Assembly (NCBI GenBank): GCA_964059195.1
Contig: CAXKWD010000006.1
Span: 63,567,073 to 63,631,072, forward strand
From: Ectobius pallidus
Taxonomy: Eukaryota > Arthropoda > Insecta > Blattodea > Ectobiidae
Direction of reading: 5' to 3'
Length of the DNA: 64,000 nt
The translations under genes were made by a program, and so were the position numbers. Positions 1-12,390 of the stretch are shown here, in pieces (positions within the stretch are counted from its first letter, which is position 1; each line of letters begins with the position of its first letter). The notes beneath the pieces were generated by a model, which was not told the DNA's origin, did no database searches, and saw nothing but the letters and a program-made list of their open reading frames with translations.

Positions 1-1250
1 TGCATTTTCTCATTAAAATAGTCTCGTAGGAAGATTATAGGTAATAATAAAGCGCTTATGATAAAGTAGTCAATGAAGAAAGCATATATCGTCTGGTACT
101 AGACTGAAGCTACACCGGGCGGACCACCTGAAGAGACTTACTTCTGCACGAGAGCAAATCTAAGTTACATCCAACTGCGCTCAACAATGTTATATGAAAA
201 TATACGGCGCACTCCTTCCTATATTGGGAATTCCATTGGACTTAGGTATAAGTAATCTTCCTGCCAAATATTTTTGTTTTAACTGGGAATAAGGTGTTTC
301 TATAAGTTGTGACTAAATTTATATCTATGTGAAAGATAGTTTAATTTTTAATTATTTATTATAACATACTTGTATGTGACAGTGCCAGGGAAACCCAACC
401 ACAAGTAGTTGAAACGTTTCCACGTAACAGTAGAAAACAGATGTAAGGGTGTAAAATATAGATTTTTAGATTTTTACTTCATCTATTGCTTTCAATCTTG
501 TGCTACATTCTATGATTGCTACAAACATAAAGACAGCATTTCCAGCTTTTTTATTTTTATTTTCAGTTTTAAATGAGGTCTGCACATTTAGACTCCCTCC
601 ATAAATTGCAATGGAAATTTAACATGGTCTCTTAATGTTTTCTTTGTACTTTTCGTGAAAAAAAAAAAATTAAATACAGGCAAAAGAAACACTTGTTATG
701 CTGTAGTAATGTTGTTGGACATTCTGATAATGTGTGATAGACTTCGAGCATGGTACTACAGTATTGTGAAGCTGATGTTTAAAACACGGAAAAGTTACTT
801 ATATTTTGAATATCGATAGCCATAAATATCATACCTTTGAACAATAAAGTTTAAAAAAATTACAAAAACAACAACTTTTAACTATAGATGTAATTTAATT
901 GTATGGAATGCTCAGAATTTTATGCTGAAGTTGAATCCATTTAAGTAATAAAATTTATTTTTCTATTTACGGTCTGGTTTCCTTGGGAGGGTAACTTATA
1001 TATTCATTTAAATTATTTTACTCTTTTGTCCTAAATTTATTTAAAATATCATTTTGGTCTCTTACGAGGAAAATATCGTATATATAAAGGAAAATTTCAC
1101 TTATTATTTCGCATGAAGTATATCATAAAAGTTATTTTTTTAAAACTGTCATTCAATTAGTACTCAGCATAATATTAAAAAGCATATTATTATTAACTGC
1201 AGATATGTATTCATGAAACAGCAGAAACTTGTTTATGTTGAACACTAAAT
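1..1250. other. AT-rich interval, nothing recognised
   Basis: No coding frame, tRNA-like sequence or paired inverted repeat stands out. The interval is AT-rich with short A and T runs. It ends at the outer edge of the tRNA-like inverted repeat. Confidence 0.6.
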
Positions 1251-1400
1251 GAGAATGTTGTAGGAGGAAAATTCCTCTGACACTGAGAGTTCTCTACCAA
1301 CTGAGCTAGTCAGTGTTTGATTTGCAGCAAAGGCACGGAAAGCTGCAGGTTATGGGTTCGAGTCTCAGTGTCAGAGGAATGTTTTTCTTAATATATTTTC
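1251..1400. repeat. Degenerate tRNA-like inverted repeat
   Basis: Two arms of about 38 bp (1251-1288 and 1363-1400) are inverted copies sharing the block ATTCCTCTGACACTGAGA. The left half reads on the minus strand like the D-arm of a tRNA (rc of CTACCAACTGAGCTAGTCAG). The right half reads on the plus strand like a T-arm followed by an acceptor end (GGGTTCGAGTCTCAGTGTCAG). The layout copies the much better preserved element at 36842-37083, with internal deletions here. Probably a mobile repeat built from tRNA-like ends, not a working tRNA gene. Confidence 0.6.
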
Positions 1401-3006
1401 ATAGTATTGTAAATTACAATTGTAAGATGAAGTGTACAACAGTAGGCTATATAATATGTCAGAACAATACAATTTATCGTACAAAGTCTTTCCACACTTC
1501 TGAGTTGTCAACTAGGATAAAGTGTAACTTGTACAAGCATTTCTCATAAGTTAATTTCTTTAAATGTGAATTAAATATTGTGAGATTATGCGAAATTGAT
1601 TAAAAGTACATGTGACATTATAGACCTTATATTATACTAGTGACATGTTTTCGCTTACAGTGTTATAAAATTGTTTTTATATGTTGCTTTATCACGAGAA
1701 CACTTCCTTCTGATATATATATATATATATATAGGTCAGGACTATCTAGGAGGTATCCGAGTTCTACGGCGGTTCTGGTGGTGCTGCGTTGGTTGATGAT
1801 TAAATGATGGGCGCCAAGTATAGTGCATATACTGAAATTTCTGTCTTTTTGTAGAACCCGCCTCCGGCAGTCAGTCGGTCGCTGAACACTTCCTTCTAGC
1901 TTCAGGGTAGGAAGTGAAGAACACCTTAATACTATTATTGGAATAATAATGCAGTTTCTCAGTACACCGAAGGAAATCCGCTATTTATTTAGCACTTGGA
2001 TATACAATCTCTGCCGTTAATTATTACAACACTGTTACAAAACAATTATTATTGTTAAGAAATTCTCAGGTAGATCGCTAGTGATGATACAATCGCTTCG
2101 CGGTATAAAATCTTAACTGCTCGCGATTATATGCAAAATTCTTCTAAGTTGAATAATTATTCGCTGCAAAATTTTATAAGTCCAATTAATACTTCACAGA
2201 GTGAAGCTCAAAATTTATATGTGGTCGGAGCCGCGCTCCCACTGCAAGACGAAGAATAGAATGAATGTCAGGGAATCCATGTAGCGGAATCCAAGTAATA
2301 TAATCAATGTAGCAGAATAGAATCGAATGAATTTACTCAGCCACGCTAGGCATTAGGAAACCTCTCATGAACAAAACTTACCACCACTCTTATTAATTAT
2401 CATTGGTGAATTGAGGCACATGGTACTATAGATACCTTTTCATTCGACCAATAATATTATTTTAGCCGCCCCCGGAGCTCAACTGGATTTCCCTGTGTTT
2501 CATTACCTACATCTTAGTATTTCGGATTTCTAAGAAGGGTTAAATGGAAAATCCATACAGCACTTGTATCATCAGCCAAATCAGAAGTTTCGACCTGAAC
2601 ATAATAGGCGACTTCTTAAAATAACTGAGTGTATCAATACCCTTTTGTATTCATCTGGGAAGTTACGGTCCCAGCATACCTGGCTACCTGCTCTTGCTCT
2701 GCTCCGCATCCGTTATGCTTGCTAATGGGAATTCCTGGCTCCCCTTCTATTCCTTGCTCATAAATGCAATATCATTTTACTAAACATTTAAATGATATTG
2801 TATAACTTTTCCCTTTGCTTTATTCTTAGTTATTAATATTAATAATGAATGTTTCGTCTTTTCGCGGTCATTTTGAGACCAAACACGGGCTTTGAGATTT
2901 AATGATTCTATTTTGAATTGATTTGAGCAATTAATCAGTCATTTAATGTATTTAATTTGATTATCTTATTTATTACTTTTGCTGAGGTACCTGAACTGCA
3001 ATAGTT
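1401..3006. other. Non-coding interval with a TA microsatellite
   Basis: Holds a (TA)n run at 1713-1733. A single stray match to the 33-bp minisatellite unit lies at about 1742-1766 (CTAGGAGGTATCCGAGTT), some 1.25 kb before the array. No coding frame or transposon end was recognised in the rest. Confidence 0.5.
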
Positions 3007-3370
3007 GCTTCTCAAGGCTCTGTAGGAAGTATCCGAATTGCTTGTCATGGCTCTCTAGGAGGTATCTGAGTTGCCTGTCAAGGCTCTGTAGGAGGTATCA
3101 GAGTTGCTTGCCAAGGCTCTGTATGAGGTATCCGAGTTGGTTGTAAAGGCTCTAGGAGCTATCCGAGTTGATTGCCAAGACTCTGTAGGAGGTATCAGAG
3201 TTGCTTGCCAGGGCTCTGTAGGAGGTATCCGAGTTGCTTGTCGCGGCTCTCTAGGAGCTATCCGAGTTGCTTGTCAAGGCTCTCTAGGAGTCATAAGAGT
3301 AGCTTTTCAAGGCTCTCTAGGAGCTTTCCGAGTTGCTTGCCAAGGCTCTCTAGGAGTATCAGAGTTGCGT
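3007..3370 (+). repeat. 33-bp tandem repeat (minisatellite), about 11 units
   Basis: The unit runs GGCTCTGTAGGAGGTATC then AGAGTTGCTTGCCAA. GGCTCT recurs every 33 bp (for example 3082, 3115, 3212, 3245, 3278, 3311), with units diverged by a few bases and some short deletions. Because 33 is a multiple of three, the array stays open as an 11-residue peptide repeat (GSLGAIRVACQ type) in a 102-residue frame from 3104 to 3412. That frame has no other sign of being a gene, so I call it a minisatellite. Confidence 0.85.
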
Positions 3371-3939
3371 GATAAGAAGACACTGGTATCATTTTCCTTC
3401 CCATTTTTCTGACTGTTCCATACGCAGTGCGGTCCAACCCGCGGCCCGCCTATTCATTTTTGTTGGCCCTTGCCCTTCTTTCTGGATAAAAAAAATAATT
3501 AAACATTTGGAAAAAAATCGTTTACTGTTCTTATTGCTTTAAGTTTTAAAAAAAGTTCTTATTGTTTTTAGGTATTACAACTTCAGGTTTTTTTAAATTT
3601 ACGTCAACAGCACCTTACAATCTTCATTAGTTCATTTCCCCTATAACGGCCTTATTGAAGCTTCACTCTTCGACCGTTATAATCCGTGGCGTGCCTACTT
3701 CGATTCCCACGATTACATCCTGCGCGAGAAGCGGCTCCACCTCCAGGCGACGGGTGGTCGCCAGTGATTGTCTGCCGATAGGTTCGCGATCATTCCTGTG
3801 CTGAGGAGGATTTTCTGAAAGGTTTTGGTTTCACTATAAAAGGGAGCGCAGTGCACTTCGAAGTGGATGGTTTTGACGAGAGAGGTTGTTCGAGAGATAT
3901 AGTACGAGAGAGATTGTTGTCGTCGTTGTTGCAAGAGCA

Positions 3940-6460
3940 GTACCTAAAGTGGCGGAACTTAAGAAACGGCGTGTTGAAGATGAGAAACGACAATTTCAGT
4001 TATAGTGGTAGGAAAGTTACTTTTGTGTTGATGTAACGGAAAACCACAGTGTTTTTTCTGTTCTCAAGTCTTAGGTGTTTCGAAGGAGTAACTTATAACA
4101 TGAGTAGACACTATACCAGCTTGCATAAATAAAAATACGATGAATACCAGGAAAATGCCAGAAGATGTGTGTTGAATGATTTGAAGCTGAAACAAACTAG
4201 AGAAAAAATATCTTTATGCAACCATCAACACTCATAATGCCTCATTTCGATTACTGTGATATTTCTACTAAGCGACCTGAGCTTCAAACTAGGACAAAGA
4301 CTACAACGTGTTCATAATGCTTGCGTTCGCTACATTTGTGGTATTCGTAAGTCAGATCATATTACGCCAGCATTTGAAACATTGGCATGGTTTCACTTGG
4401 ACGACAGAAGAAAATTGCACTCTCTCTGCCTCCTATATCGAATTCTTCACACTTCCTGTCCTCACTATCTGTCATCACGCTTTCAAACTCTTTCATCTCA
4501 TCATAACCTAAACACTCGGTCCAGGCAAGATCATATTCTCGCAATACCTAAATATCATACATCTCTTTACTCATCATCGTTTACTACTTCAGTCATCCGA
4601 ATGTGGAATTCTTTACCATCTCACATCAAGGACTGCCGGTCACTGTCAACCTTCAGATCGCAGTTAACAGCACATATACGTAGTACTTAATAATCTTTTT
4701 CATGTCCTGTGTTAATTTCAGTTTCTATCACTTAATGCTTTTATATAACTAAATCATATTTGTAACAATTAATTTCTTTTTTATCATTTAATGTATCTTA
4801 ATGTATCTTAATTATTCAAGTATATATGTTCTAATTTTTTCTTTGTATTTAATGTTCGTTTCTTGTATTCATGTATATCAGTTCTTTTTAAATTTATTTT
4901 TAATCATTATTATTGTTATCATTATGTATTTCATGTTTTTGCCCTGGCTGAGTGGTAGAGAAGGCCTTATGGCCTTAACTCCGCCAGGTTAAATAAATAA
5001 ATAAATAAATAAAATAAAATAAATAAATAAAAACACTGGTGGTTTAAAGGCATCATATGAGGTATGTTTAGAGCTAGCTAAAAGTAAAAAGTATTTTAAG
5101 GACGGTGAGCTCATTAAGAGATGTGCTGTAAAAATGGCATCTTTATTTGGAGATAATAAGATGGCTAAACATTTTGAAACAGTTTCCTTGTCTCATCAGA
5201 CAGTAAATAGAAGAATTAATTACCCTATATGGATGGTGAAGTTTCAGGTTTTCTCAAGGGCATTTTTAAAAAAGTGTGAATTTTACTCTCTAGCTCTAGA
5301 TGAGAGCACAGATATAGAGCCAGCTCCTTATCTTTGTCAGAACAATAAACGAAGAATTTGAAATTCATGAAGAACTGTTGAAATTAAAATAATTAGAAAC
5401 CAGCACAAAAGGTATTGACATATTCGACGTACTGGGTGATGTAGTTTCTAAATATGGAGGTTTTGGGAAGTGCTCTGGTATAAGAGCTGGGTTAGTAGAA
5501 CTGTTTAAAGAAAAATACATGAATTGTTTGATTTTCCACTGCATTATCCCCAGGAAAAATTATAAGGCTCAGAAGGACAATGAAAGCGGTTCTAAATACT
5601 GTAAATTTAATAAGGGGAGGCAATAAAGCCCATCATAGACACAAAGCTTTTATTGCATTCCTGGACAATTTTGAAGCTGAGTATGGTGACATTTCATTGT
5701 ACTGTGAAGTGCGCTGGGTAAGTGCTTGAAATTTCCTGCAACAGTTTTTTGGTTTGAGGAATGAAATTATTGCTTTTCTCAGAAATGAAAACATTGGGCA
5801 TGAATTTCAACAAAAACTGGAGGAAATCCAGTTTTAAATTAATCTTGCTTTTTTGACAGATTTAACTTCCTATCTAAATGCTTTAAACCTAAATCTACAA
5901 GGCAGAAAACAAAATATCTCCCAGCTTTATGGATATATTGAGGGCTTCCGAAAAAAGTTGATATATTGCACATTATACTGGAGGCAAATAATACGGCCCA
6001 CTTCCCATCTTGTCAACAGTTTAAAGAATAAAAAAAGTGACACAAATTTGAGTATGTTTCATGAAATAATAATAGATATGAAGAAACAGTTCCAAGAGAG
6101 ATTCCAGGATTATGACTCCCTAAAACCAAAACTTGCACTGTTCAACAGCCCCGTGGATACTGAAATAAGTGAGGTACTCTGCGACCTTCAAATGGAAATT
6201 TCTGATCTTCAGGCAGACCCATTCTACCAGACTAAAAAGTGTGCTGTCCCTGAAAAGATTTCTAAAGAACGTTTTCCTAAACTGCTTAAATTCTCTCTGC
6301 AAATGTTATCGCTATTTGACAGTACATATATGTGCGAAAGTGCTTTTTCTGCTCTCAAATAACTTGAATAAAGAACGAGAAATCGCACTGAAAGTTCTTC
6401 ACTGGAATCGAGCCTAAGGCTTTGCCTTACTGAACTGATAAACTTGTATCAGGAAAGCAG
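3940..6460 (+). pseudogene. hAT transposase pseudogene, GTF2IRD2/ZBED-like
   Basis: The frame starts with a degraded BED-type zinc-finger region (3950-4205; VEDEKRQFQ, then a frameshifted stretch ending DEYQENARRCVLNDLKLK). After the LINE it resumes with the conserved hAT core: FETVSLSHQTV, LALDESTDIE (about 5180-5330), KGIDIFDVLGDVVSKYGGFG (about 5410-5465) and LYCEVRW (about 5700). The C-terminal dimerisation part is the 169-residue frame 5853-6362, ending in STYMCESAFSALK. Known family logic: these are domesticated-looking relatives of Charlie8-type hAT transposases. Several frameshifts and stops (for example near 5376, 5627 and 6360) plus the LINE make it non-functional. Confidence 0.85.
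4213..5030 (+). mobile_element. 5'-truncated LINE (non-LTR retrotransposon) 3' end
   Basis: The frame 4256-4690 matches the extreme C terminus of LINE reverse-transcriptase polyproteins: LGQRLQRVHNACVRYICGIR, then TLAWFHLDDRRKL, IPKYHTSLY and IRMWNSLPSHIK. A further piece, LIMPHFDYCD, sits just upstream (4228-4257) one frame away, so there is a frameshift at about 4256. The stop codon is followed by a roughly 300-bp 3' UTR and an (AAAT)n tail at 4990-5030, the normal end of a retroposed copy. It is truncated at its 5' end, inserted in the hAT transposase gene, and therefore younger than it. The clade looks CR1/Jockey-group, but I would not name it more closely. Confidence 0.85.
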
Positions 6461-6679
6461 TGTCAATCATCACATTGATTTCTGGACTGTAAAATGAAAT
6501 GGTATATTAAACTTCTTTTAATATAACTTTTTAAAATTAAAATATGACATATTTTATATATTGTTCAGTTATGTAAGTCGTTTTCTTTCTAGAATATCTC
6601 TGGCCCTCATATTCTTATAGGCCTACTAAAGTTTGATTGCCCCTAGGGTAACTAAAGGTTGGACCACACTGCTATAACG

Positions 6680-8280
6680 CACTGTTCTTTCATTTTAACA
6701 TAAGCTTTACAAAGTCTCTTGGAACGCGCCCAGCTTTCCTTATTATTACTTGATGCCTTATGAAAATAAAATTTAAAGCCATCAATGACGATAGTTTCCT
6801 ATTTTTCTCACTCATCATAGTATCTTTACTTTGTTCCATGCTAGTTCCTCAAATAATTAACAAAGTCTTATTGTTATGATAAGTGTAGAAATATACTCTA
6901 CAATTTCATATTAATATAACTGCCTGTTGTAGACTTAGTAGAGGTTAGGTGAAGTATGTGTACACAGCAAGAAATGAATTGCATTACTTTGGATTGAATT
7001 TTATACATGATAACCCTTAAAATAAATCATTATATTTACATTCGGTGTAATGACTTTGTATGATTATTGTTAAATTCTATCCTTCTTTTAGCCAGACTAT
7101 ATCATTTTGTTCTCTTGAAATATTGAAGAAATCAAAAGTATATTCGTTATTCAACGCTCTCCAGAACGTGCTTCGTAGCTTGGTTCTTATTCGGCTAATA
7201 AAAGCCGTCCAAGGGCACGGCAGCATGCAATTCAAGTGTGCCGCTAGAAATCCTGCATGCATTTAAATGTTTTTCTGGCCGCGCACGCAATTCGAGTTCT
7301 CCCATTAGTTACACTTCGGACGTAACGTCGAAAATATGTTACAAGCTGAAAACTGCAGTGCAGTATATTTGACTTTATTTTGTGAACTGCCATCTCACTT
7401 TTATCAATTCATAAGCCTACAAGTTTACGTTGCTCCTTTTTAATAAGAAGGAAGTTGGGTAACTGATCAGCGATAGCAGTGTTATGGTGCATCCTTACCG
7501 AAATAGACTATTTTGGTTGGCTTATTTGAAACGAATTCTTATACCTTATTAGCCCAGATCAAAAAAGTGAATTGTGAGTCAATTTGTAAAGAAAATAATT
7601 ATCTGGTCCAAATCAAGTGTGGAATAAGCTAGTGAAATCGCTCCCATGGAGCGTAAGCGAAATGCAAGGATTTTGCTTCACCGTTGCATTGATATCACTA
7701 ACCTAGTTTTTCCTTCTTCTCTTTCAAGTATGTGATATTAATGGAAGAGGATTTTAGTATCTCAGTTCACGTATAAACCAGATACACAAGCAGAGAATGA
7801 GGGTATAACGCTATTGGGTAAGGTAGAGGAAGGGGTCGAGTCAGGGGCAGATTTCGGAAGGGCCAGCTGTTGCCATGTGCAAGCTGAGGATCTTAAGAGA
7901 GGAAGGGGCTCCGTGCCAAGTTTCCATTCTTGATGCCTCCCTTTCTCTTCCTCCTCCTTCTCCTCTTCCTTGGTTGTTACCAGCAGTCAACACGTACAAG
8001 TTGTCACACCCACACGCCATCTGCTCAAGACGCCCGCCCAAAACATCCGACAATCGGCAGTCTCTTCAGAGCAACAACTAGTTAAGTTTAATCGCTAATG
8101 CTTTCACACATTGTAAAGCTCAGATCATCTTTCTTGGATGGTCCTTCCTTAAAGCTCTGTTCAGATTTACGTACGGTTCCTAATGGAGTTTCCGAAAGGG
8201 ATTAACGTCAGGAATAAATACAATTCTTACAAAGAATGCGTGCACATTTTTCATGCAAAACTTTAATGACCCTTCATGCG
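6680..8280. other. Non-coding interval
   Basis: No transposon ends or protein motifs recognised. The stretch 7800-8080 is less AT-rich and carries pyrimidine-rich tracts, but no convincing frame. Confidence 0.5.
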
Positions 8281-8380
8281 CCGACCCCATTTTTTCCACC
8301 ACATATTCCACATGGCTCCACTGAGATTCGAACCCTTGTCCCAGCGGTGGAAGGCGAGCGGTCTCATCCCTGAGTTTAGC
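8281..8380 (-). repeat. tRNA-derived SINE fragment, family A
   Basis: Read on the minus strand, the interval gives GAGACCGCTCGCCTTCCACC, a Pol III B-box-like GGTTCGAATCTCAGTGG, and then a match to CCATGTGGAA and a GTGGTGGA...AATGGGGTC block. The same order occurs on the plus strand at 41255-41420, so the two are copies of one SINE family. Only the tRNA-like head and the start of the body survive here. Confidence 0.75.
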
Positions 8381-9589
8381 TGCAGCTTTTGATTTGTGAC
8401 TGATAACAATGTTGACTTGCAGTGATTGCTAGTGTAGCGTTAGATATTTGCTATGTTGTGTCCACCACAGCTCAGTAGATTTCCAAAAACATGAAATATT
8501 GGTTAATGTATTCCTAAGGAAAAAACGGAAACAATTGATTGAAAATACAGTTGCTTGCAGTCTAATACTGAATTATGAGCGGTTCAATGAATCAGAGTTA
8601 TGTGTTATCTTGTATGTATGAATAAATACAATAAATAACTTTTAATTTTGTTTTGTATAGTATATTATCTTATGTACGATTAAATTAATATTAAATTGTT
8701 TTGGCTACCATTATAATTTGTTAATTATCATATATGTATCAGATATTATCAGAAATGGGCGCTACTTCTTAAAGACTTTTTTCAAAGAACTGCTTCTATC
8801 TGCTGCCACCGTAATCCTCTTCGACCTGTCAAAGAATGAATAAAAAGGTAATTAGGTGTTTTCACACTCGTTGCCAAATACGTGCCACAGAACGTTTATT
8901 TCACTTGAGAAGTGGTGAATGATAGAGGCAACACTGGTGAAACCCAACGCGACTACAAGAGCACCTGTTCTTTGTCGGTGACGGTGTCGGTGCAGATTTT
9001 CGGATTAGGGAACAATGCTATTATATTCTTTTGTAGACAGACGATGGTTTGGGACGAGGTCTTCTTAAAATGGTACGAACAGTTTTCCTGTTATTATGGA
9101 CTTGCCAATTAAATTTAGTTGTACATAAGTATGAGGTTAGGCCTATCATGCAACATTTAGCAAGCAAAACTCTTCAGGGCGCTTCTTGGTTTTATCAAGA
9201 GTTTAGGGGAATAGGCCTAATGTAGTACTTGAAGAGGGGAATTACGTATTTAGTTTGTGTACTGTTAATTATCAGCCATTTAAGAAAGTGAAAAGGCAAT
9301 CTGGTGAAGTTGTGTCTTCATAGGGTCAATCCTAAGTCCCCGTATCAGTATAAGCTATTCGGATAAAATAGCAACATCCCAAGCATCGAATCTGAACAAA
9401 GAAATACATTTTGAGGTGCCGCTGTGAATTATCTGTTGGCCAGTGTAATCTGTGCATACCGTTTCAAAGAACGTTAGGCCCTTACTGCTGGACTCTGAAA
9501 GACTGATGTTCTTCAAGCTAAATTCAGCAGGAAATCTCCTTGAAGTACATTTTAGGTCAGTATACAGAATATCCGTCATAAAACAAAAG
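8381..9589. other. Non-coding interval, one unexplained minus-strand frame
   Basis: Mostly featureless. A 74-residue minus-strand frame at 9355-9579 begins with ATG and has no simple-sequence bias, but I do not recognise it. It ends only about 10 bp from the mariner end and has no visible splice acceptor or promoter, so I do not call it a gene. Confidence 0.4.
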
Positions 9590-9591
9590 TA

Positions 9592-10200
9592 CGAGGGTGG
9601 ATCGAAAAATAACGCACAATAATTTGTTTTACAAAAAGTTTAATAGGTACAGTTATAAACTAATGCACACATGAAAGGACATCTTTTGTCTATTTTTCTA
9701 TATAGTCGCCAGGTTTCTCAATACATTTCTCCCATCGTGTTACCAGTTTCAAAATACCAAGTTCATAAAAGTCCGTTCGGTTGGAGTATAGCCTTCTGCG
9801 GACTGCTGTTTTCAGTTCTGCATCTGACGCAAAGCGTTTACCAGCCAGGAATTTCTTCATGGGACCAAAAAAATTAAAATCCGACATTCTGCGTGGTTGC
9901 AGCTGTTTCCGTCCGGAACGTGGCGCATCACAAAGGTTATCACGGGCATCTTCGAAGAATGTACACCACCTGGAGACATTGATATGGTCCATACAGTCGT
10001 CCCCATACACGCCACGCATGTCCCTGTGAATTTCACTCGGGTTATGCCATTTAGCTCATAAAAATCGCACTACATCTCGCTCTTCACAAGTGGACTATAG
10101 TCTTTGTTGCATAGCTCCGGCTTCTCTCGCTAGAGCTACACATGAGAACAAAATAGCGTCCGTGGCGGAAGCTTCAAACTCCATTTTGGTGAAAGTTCAA
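9592..10200 (-). mobile_element. Internally deleted mariner element 1
   Basis: The left end is a TA dinucleotide (9590-9591) followed by CGAGGGTGGATCGAAAAATA, a typical mariner terminus, and the transposase lies on the minus strand. I could not find the matching right-hand inverted repeat, so the 5' end is lost or diverged and the right boundary is approximate. The catalytic part of the gene is deleted (see the pseudogene entry). Confidence 0.85.
9690..10184 (-). pseudogene. Mariner transposase, DDD core deleted
   Basis: An ATG at 10184 opens MEFEASATDAILFSC, and after a shift comes the Mos1-type helix-turn-helix region: NPSEIHRDMRGVYGDDCMD, then VSRWCTFFEDARDNL and DAPRSGRK. Without a gap this joins the C terminus: SDFNFFGPMKKFLAGKRFAS, AVRRRL, KLVTRWEKCIEKPGDYIEK. 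In intact mariners (about 345 residues) some 170 residues carrying the three catalytic aspartates separate these blocks; here they are gone. An in-frame stop also lies in the N-terminal part (about 10060). It cannot catalyse transposition. Confidence 0.85.
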
Positions 10201-10229
10201 TATCTCATTCGCAGTAACTGAATGGAATG

Positions 10230-12261
10230 AAAGTTTTGAACTATCTCCTTTTTCCTTTCTCTACCTATACCGTGCCATAAGTACTATGGCAGAGGAAGAA
10301 TTGTGTTCGAATCTAAAATTCGTTGTCGAGTTTTCAGCATTATTACGTTTTGATATCTCCTCAATCCATCAATACCGTTTTCAACATATGCACCAGTTCG
10401 TAAGTCTGTAAGTGTGTCTATCACTTATGTATGTCTTCCTGTGTGTATCTGTGAACAGTGTAACTCGAGAACGAAACATCGTATGAAAATGAGATTTTAT
10501 ATTTTGATTGGATATCTTTTGGTGATGTAATTCGAACATATGTTATTACTTTACCCTATTTTACATCCCATGAGGAAGATTGCACAGATGACAGTAGTCG
10601 CAAGCTTGGATGTTTGAGATTTCTTAACTCTCGTTATAGCCCGCGAAACCGTTATTAATAATAATCAGCGCCGAGAAAGTCCCGAGTCTTATGTAAGAAA
10701 ATGCCATTTTTCGTTTTTTTTTTATTTCTCGAAAATGGCTCTAACAATTTGTTTAATTATATGTATAAATAGTGTGTTGAACATTTTTATTTGAAATATT
10801 TTTCATCAAAATGTTCTATAACAGTCGCCGTTTGCACTCTCAGGCTTGAAGTCTTGAATGGCAAACAATACACCTTGCATGAGGATGAAACAACTGAATG
10901 TTCACTCCTTGCCATACTGCTTCTTATTTATTTCTGTACTCATAACATAGGTCCTATAAGTAGAAGTATTGTCTTCTATCATGCAATTAGATGTCGAGGT
11001 TTTACGTTTACAGATGTGCACGTTTACAGGTCTCCTGAATCTAAAAATTCAATTTTCCGAAAAGTGTTAAGGATACATAACTCGGGAATGGAAAATTTTC
11101 TAAAAAACAAAATTTGGGTTCGGTGTTTTCTGGCAATGCGACACCAAGATTGGCGAGAACTTTTTCGTACTTTACGTTAAGAAAATGTAATTGTTTGTGA
11201 TTTTATCGAAATTGGCTATAAAGGTGTTGTTTAAATTTACTATAAGAGATGTTTATTTTAATAAATAAAACATTTACATAAAACATTCTTTGCAAAAAAA
11301 TATGGTGGTTTTCTGCTAGCCATCTTCCGCACAAACTTAGGCTTTAATTGCAGTCTTACGTAGCAAACAGTTTTTTTTCGCGCGTGATGCTGAGGCATCT
11401 GAATAGGTCTATTATTCTGTATCGGAATTCCAATTGAGGAAGTTGTGTTGTCCATGCTTAACGTAAAGATAGTTATGTGACTGTATCACATGATATTTTG
11501 ATATCAGAAGTTGAAGTGACAAGCAGTATTGCCAATGATCAGGATAGATGTAGTAATGCGAGTGTATCACATCAGATTATTAAAAACAAGTTTAGTATCT
11601 CAGTGTCGTTTTGATTTTTATATTTATGAATTTTTGTTGATTTGAAGGTGACTGATTGCTTGTTTTGATTCATCCGAAGTTTGATTATTCGAAGTCTACT
11701 GATTTGCAATGTTTTCCTGGTTGTAAATTGAGTTCTTGAACATGTTATCACTAGTATACCTGTTTATAAATAAACCATATAGCTGTTGTGAAGTGGTAAT
11801 TTCAGTCCTGATGTTGTTGAACATGAATGAGTGAGGAAAGTGGCGCCATCTCCTATGTGTAGGAGGTTCCATTATAATTTGTCACAGCTATGTGTGTGCG
11901 GTGACATACAGCCGTATAAATTTGTGACACCGTGTTTCACTGTGTAAATGTAGGCGTGTTGAAATCATGTGGAGGGAATCTCGATGAGGTATTTTACACA
12001 TTCAAAGCACGGGTCAGTTCCAGTAGTTTGGTCTGCAGTTTGACCTGCATTGTCTTCACTTTTCATAAATGTCGCATTGCTTGACAGTAAGTAGGTCAGC
12101 TTGTAGCCGTTTTGGGTTTCAGAAAACAATAAGTTGAACATTGTGATTATATCAATGATATATTAATAAAGAGTCGGATATCATTCAATTAAAGCTGATA
12201 TTCCTAAAGGTATCATATAGGGCGGTGCAAAAGAAAGGTTACCATAATTTCATTTTTTGTC
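10230..12261. other. Non-coding interval
   Basis: Contains short stretches resembling degraded dispersed repeats (for example AACTCGAGAACGAAACATCG near 10462). A 129-codon plus-strand frame at 10791-11180 lacks an ATG at its start and matches nothing I know. No element ends were found. Confidence 0.45.
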
Positions 12262-12353
12262 TACTATACTAATACTACACTATACTATACTATACTGTAC
12301 TATACTAGACTGTGCTATACTATACATACTATACTATACTATACTATACTAAA
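12262..12353 (+). repeat. (CTATA)n pentanucleotide microsatellite
   Basis: Imperfect runs of CTATA/ACTAT fill the interval, broken by single-base variants such as CTGTACTATACTAGACTGTG. It lies about 40 bp before mariner element 2. Confidence 0.9.
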
Positions 12354-12390
12354 CAAGTAGACTATATGTTCGACATACAATATTATAATA

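Larger units (their letters stand above)
3425..6671 (+). mobile_element. Degenerate hAT transposon, interrupted by a LINE
   Basis: Terminal inverted repeats are visible: CAGTGCGGTCCAACCC at 3425-3440 and GGTTGGACCACACTG at 6657-6671. CAGTG-type ends followed by a GCGGCCCGC block are typical of Charlie-like hAT elements. Between them lies a broken hAT transposase on the plus strand. The 8-bp target duplication expected for hAT is no longer clear (tccatacg against ctataacg, identical only in the last three bases). A LINE 3' end occupies about 4213-5028. The hAT itself is about 2.4 kb without that insertion. Confidence 0.85.

Noticed and set aside
9355..9579. 74-codon minus-strand frame beginning with ATG
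   Set aside because: Looks protein-like in composition, but I recognise nothing. It is short and sits directly beside a mariner end. Transcript data would decide.
10791..11180. 129-codon plus-strand frame
   Set aside because: No ATG at its start, no recognisable motif, AT-rich surroundings and no splice or promoter signals that I could support.
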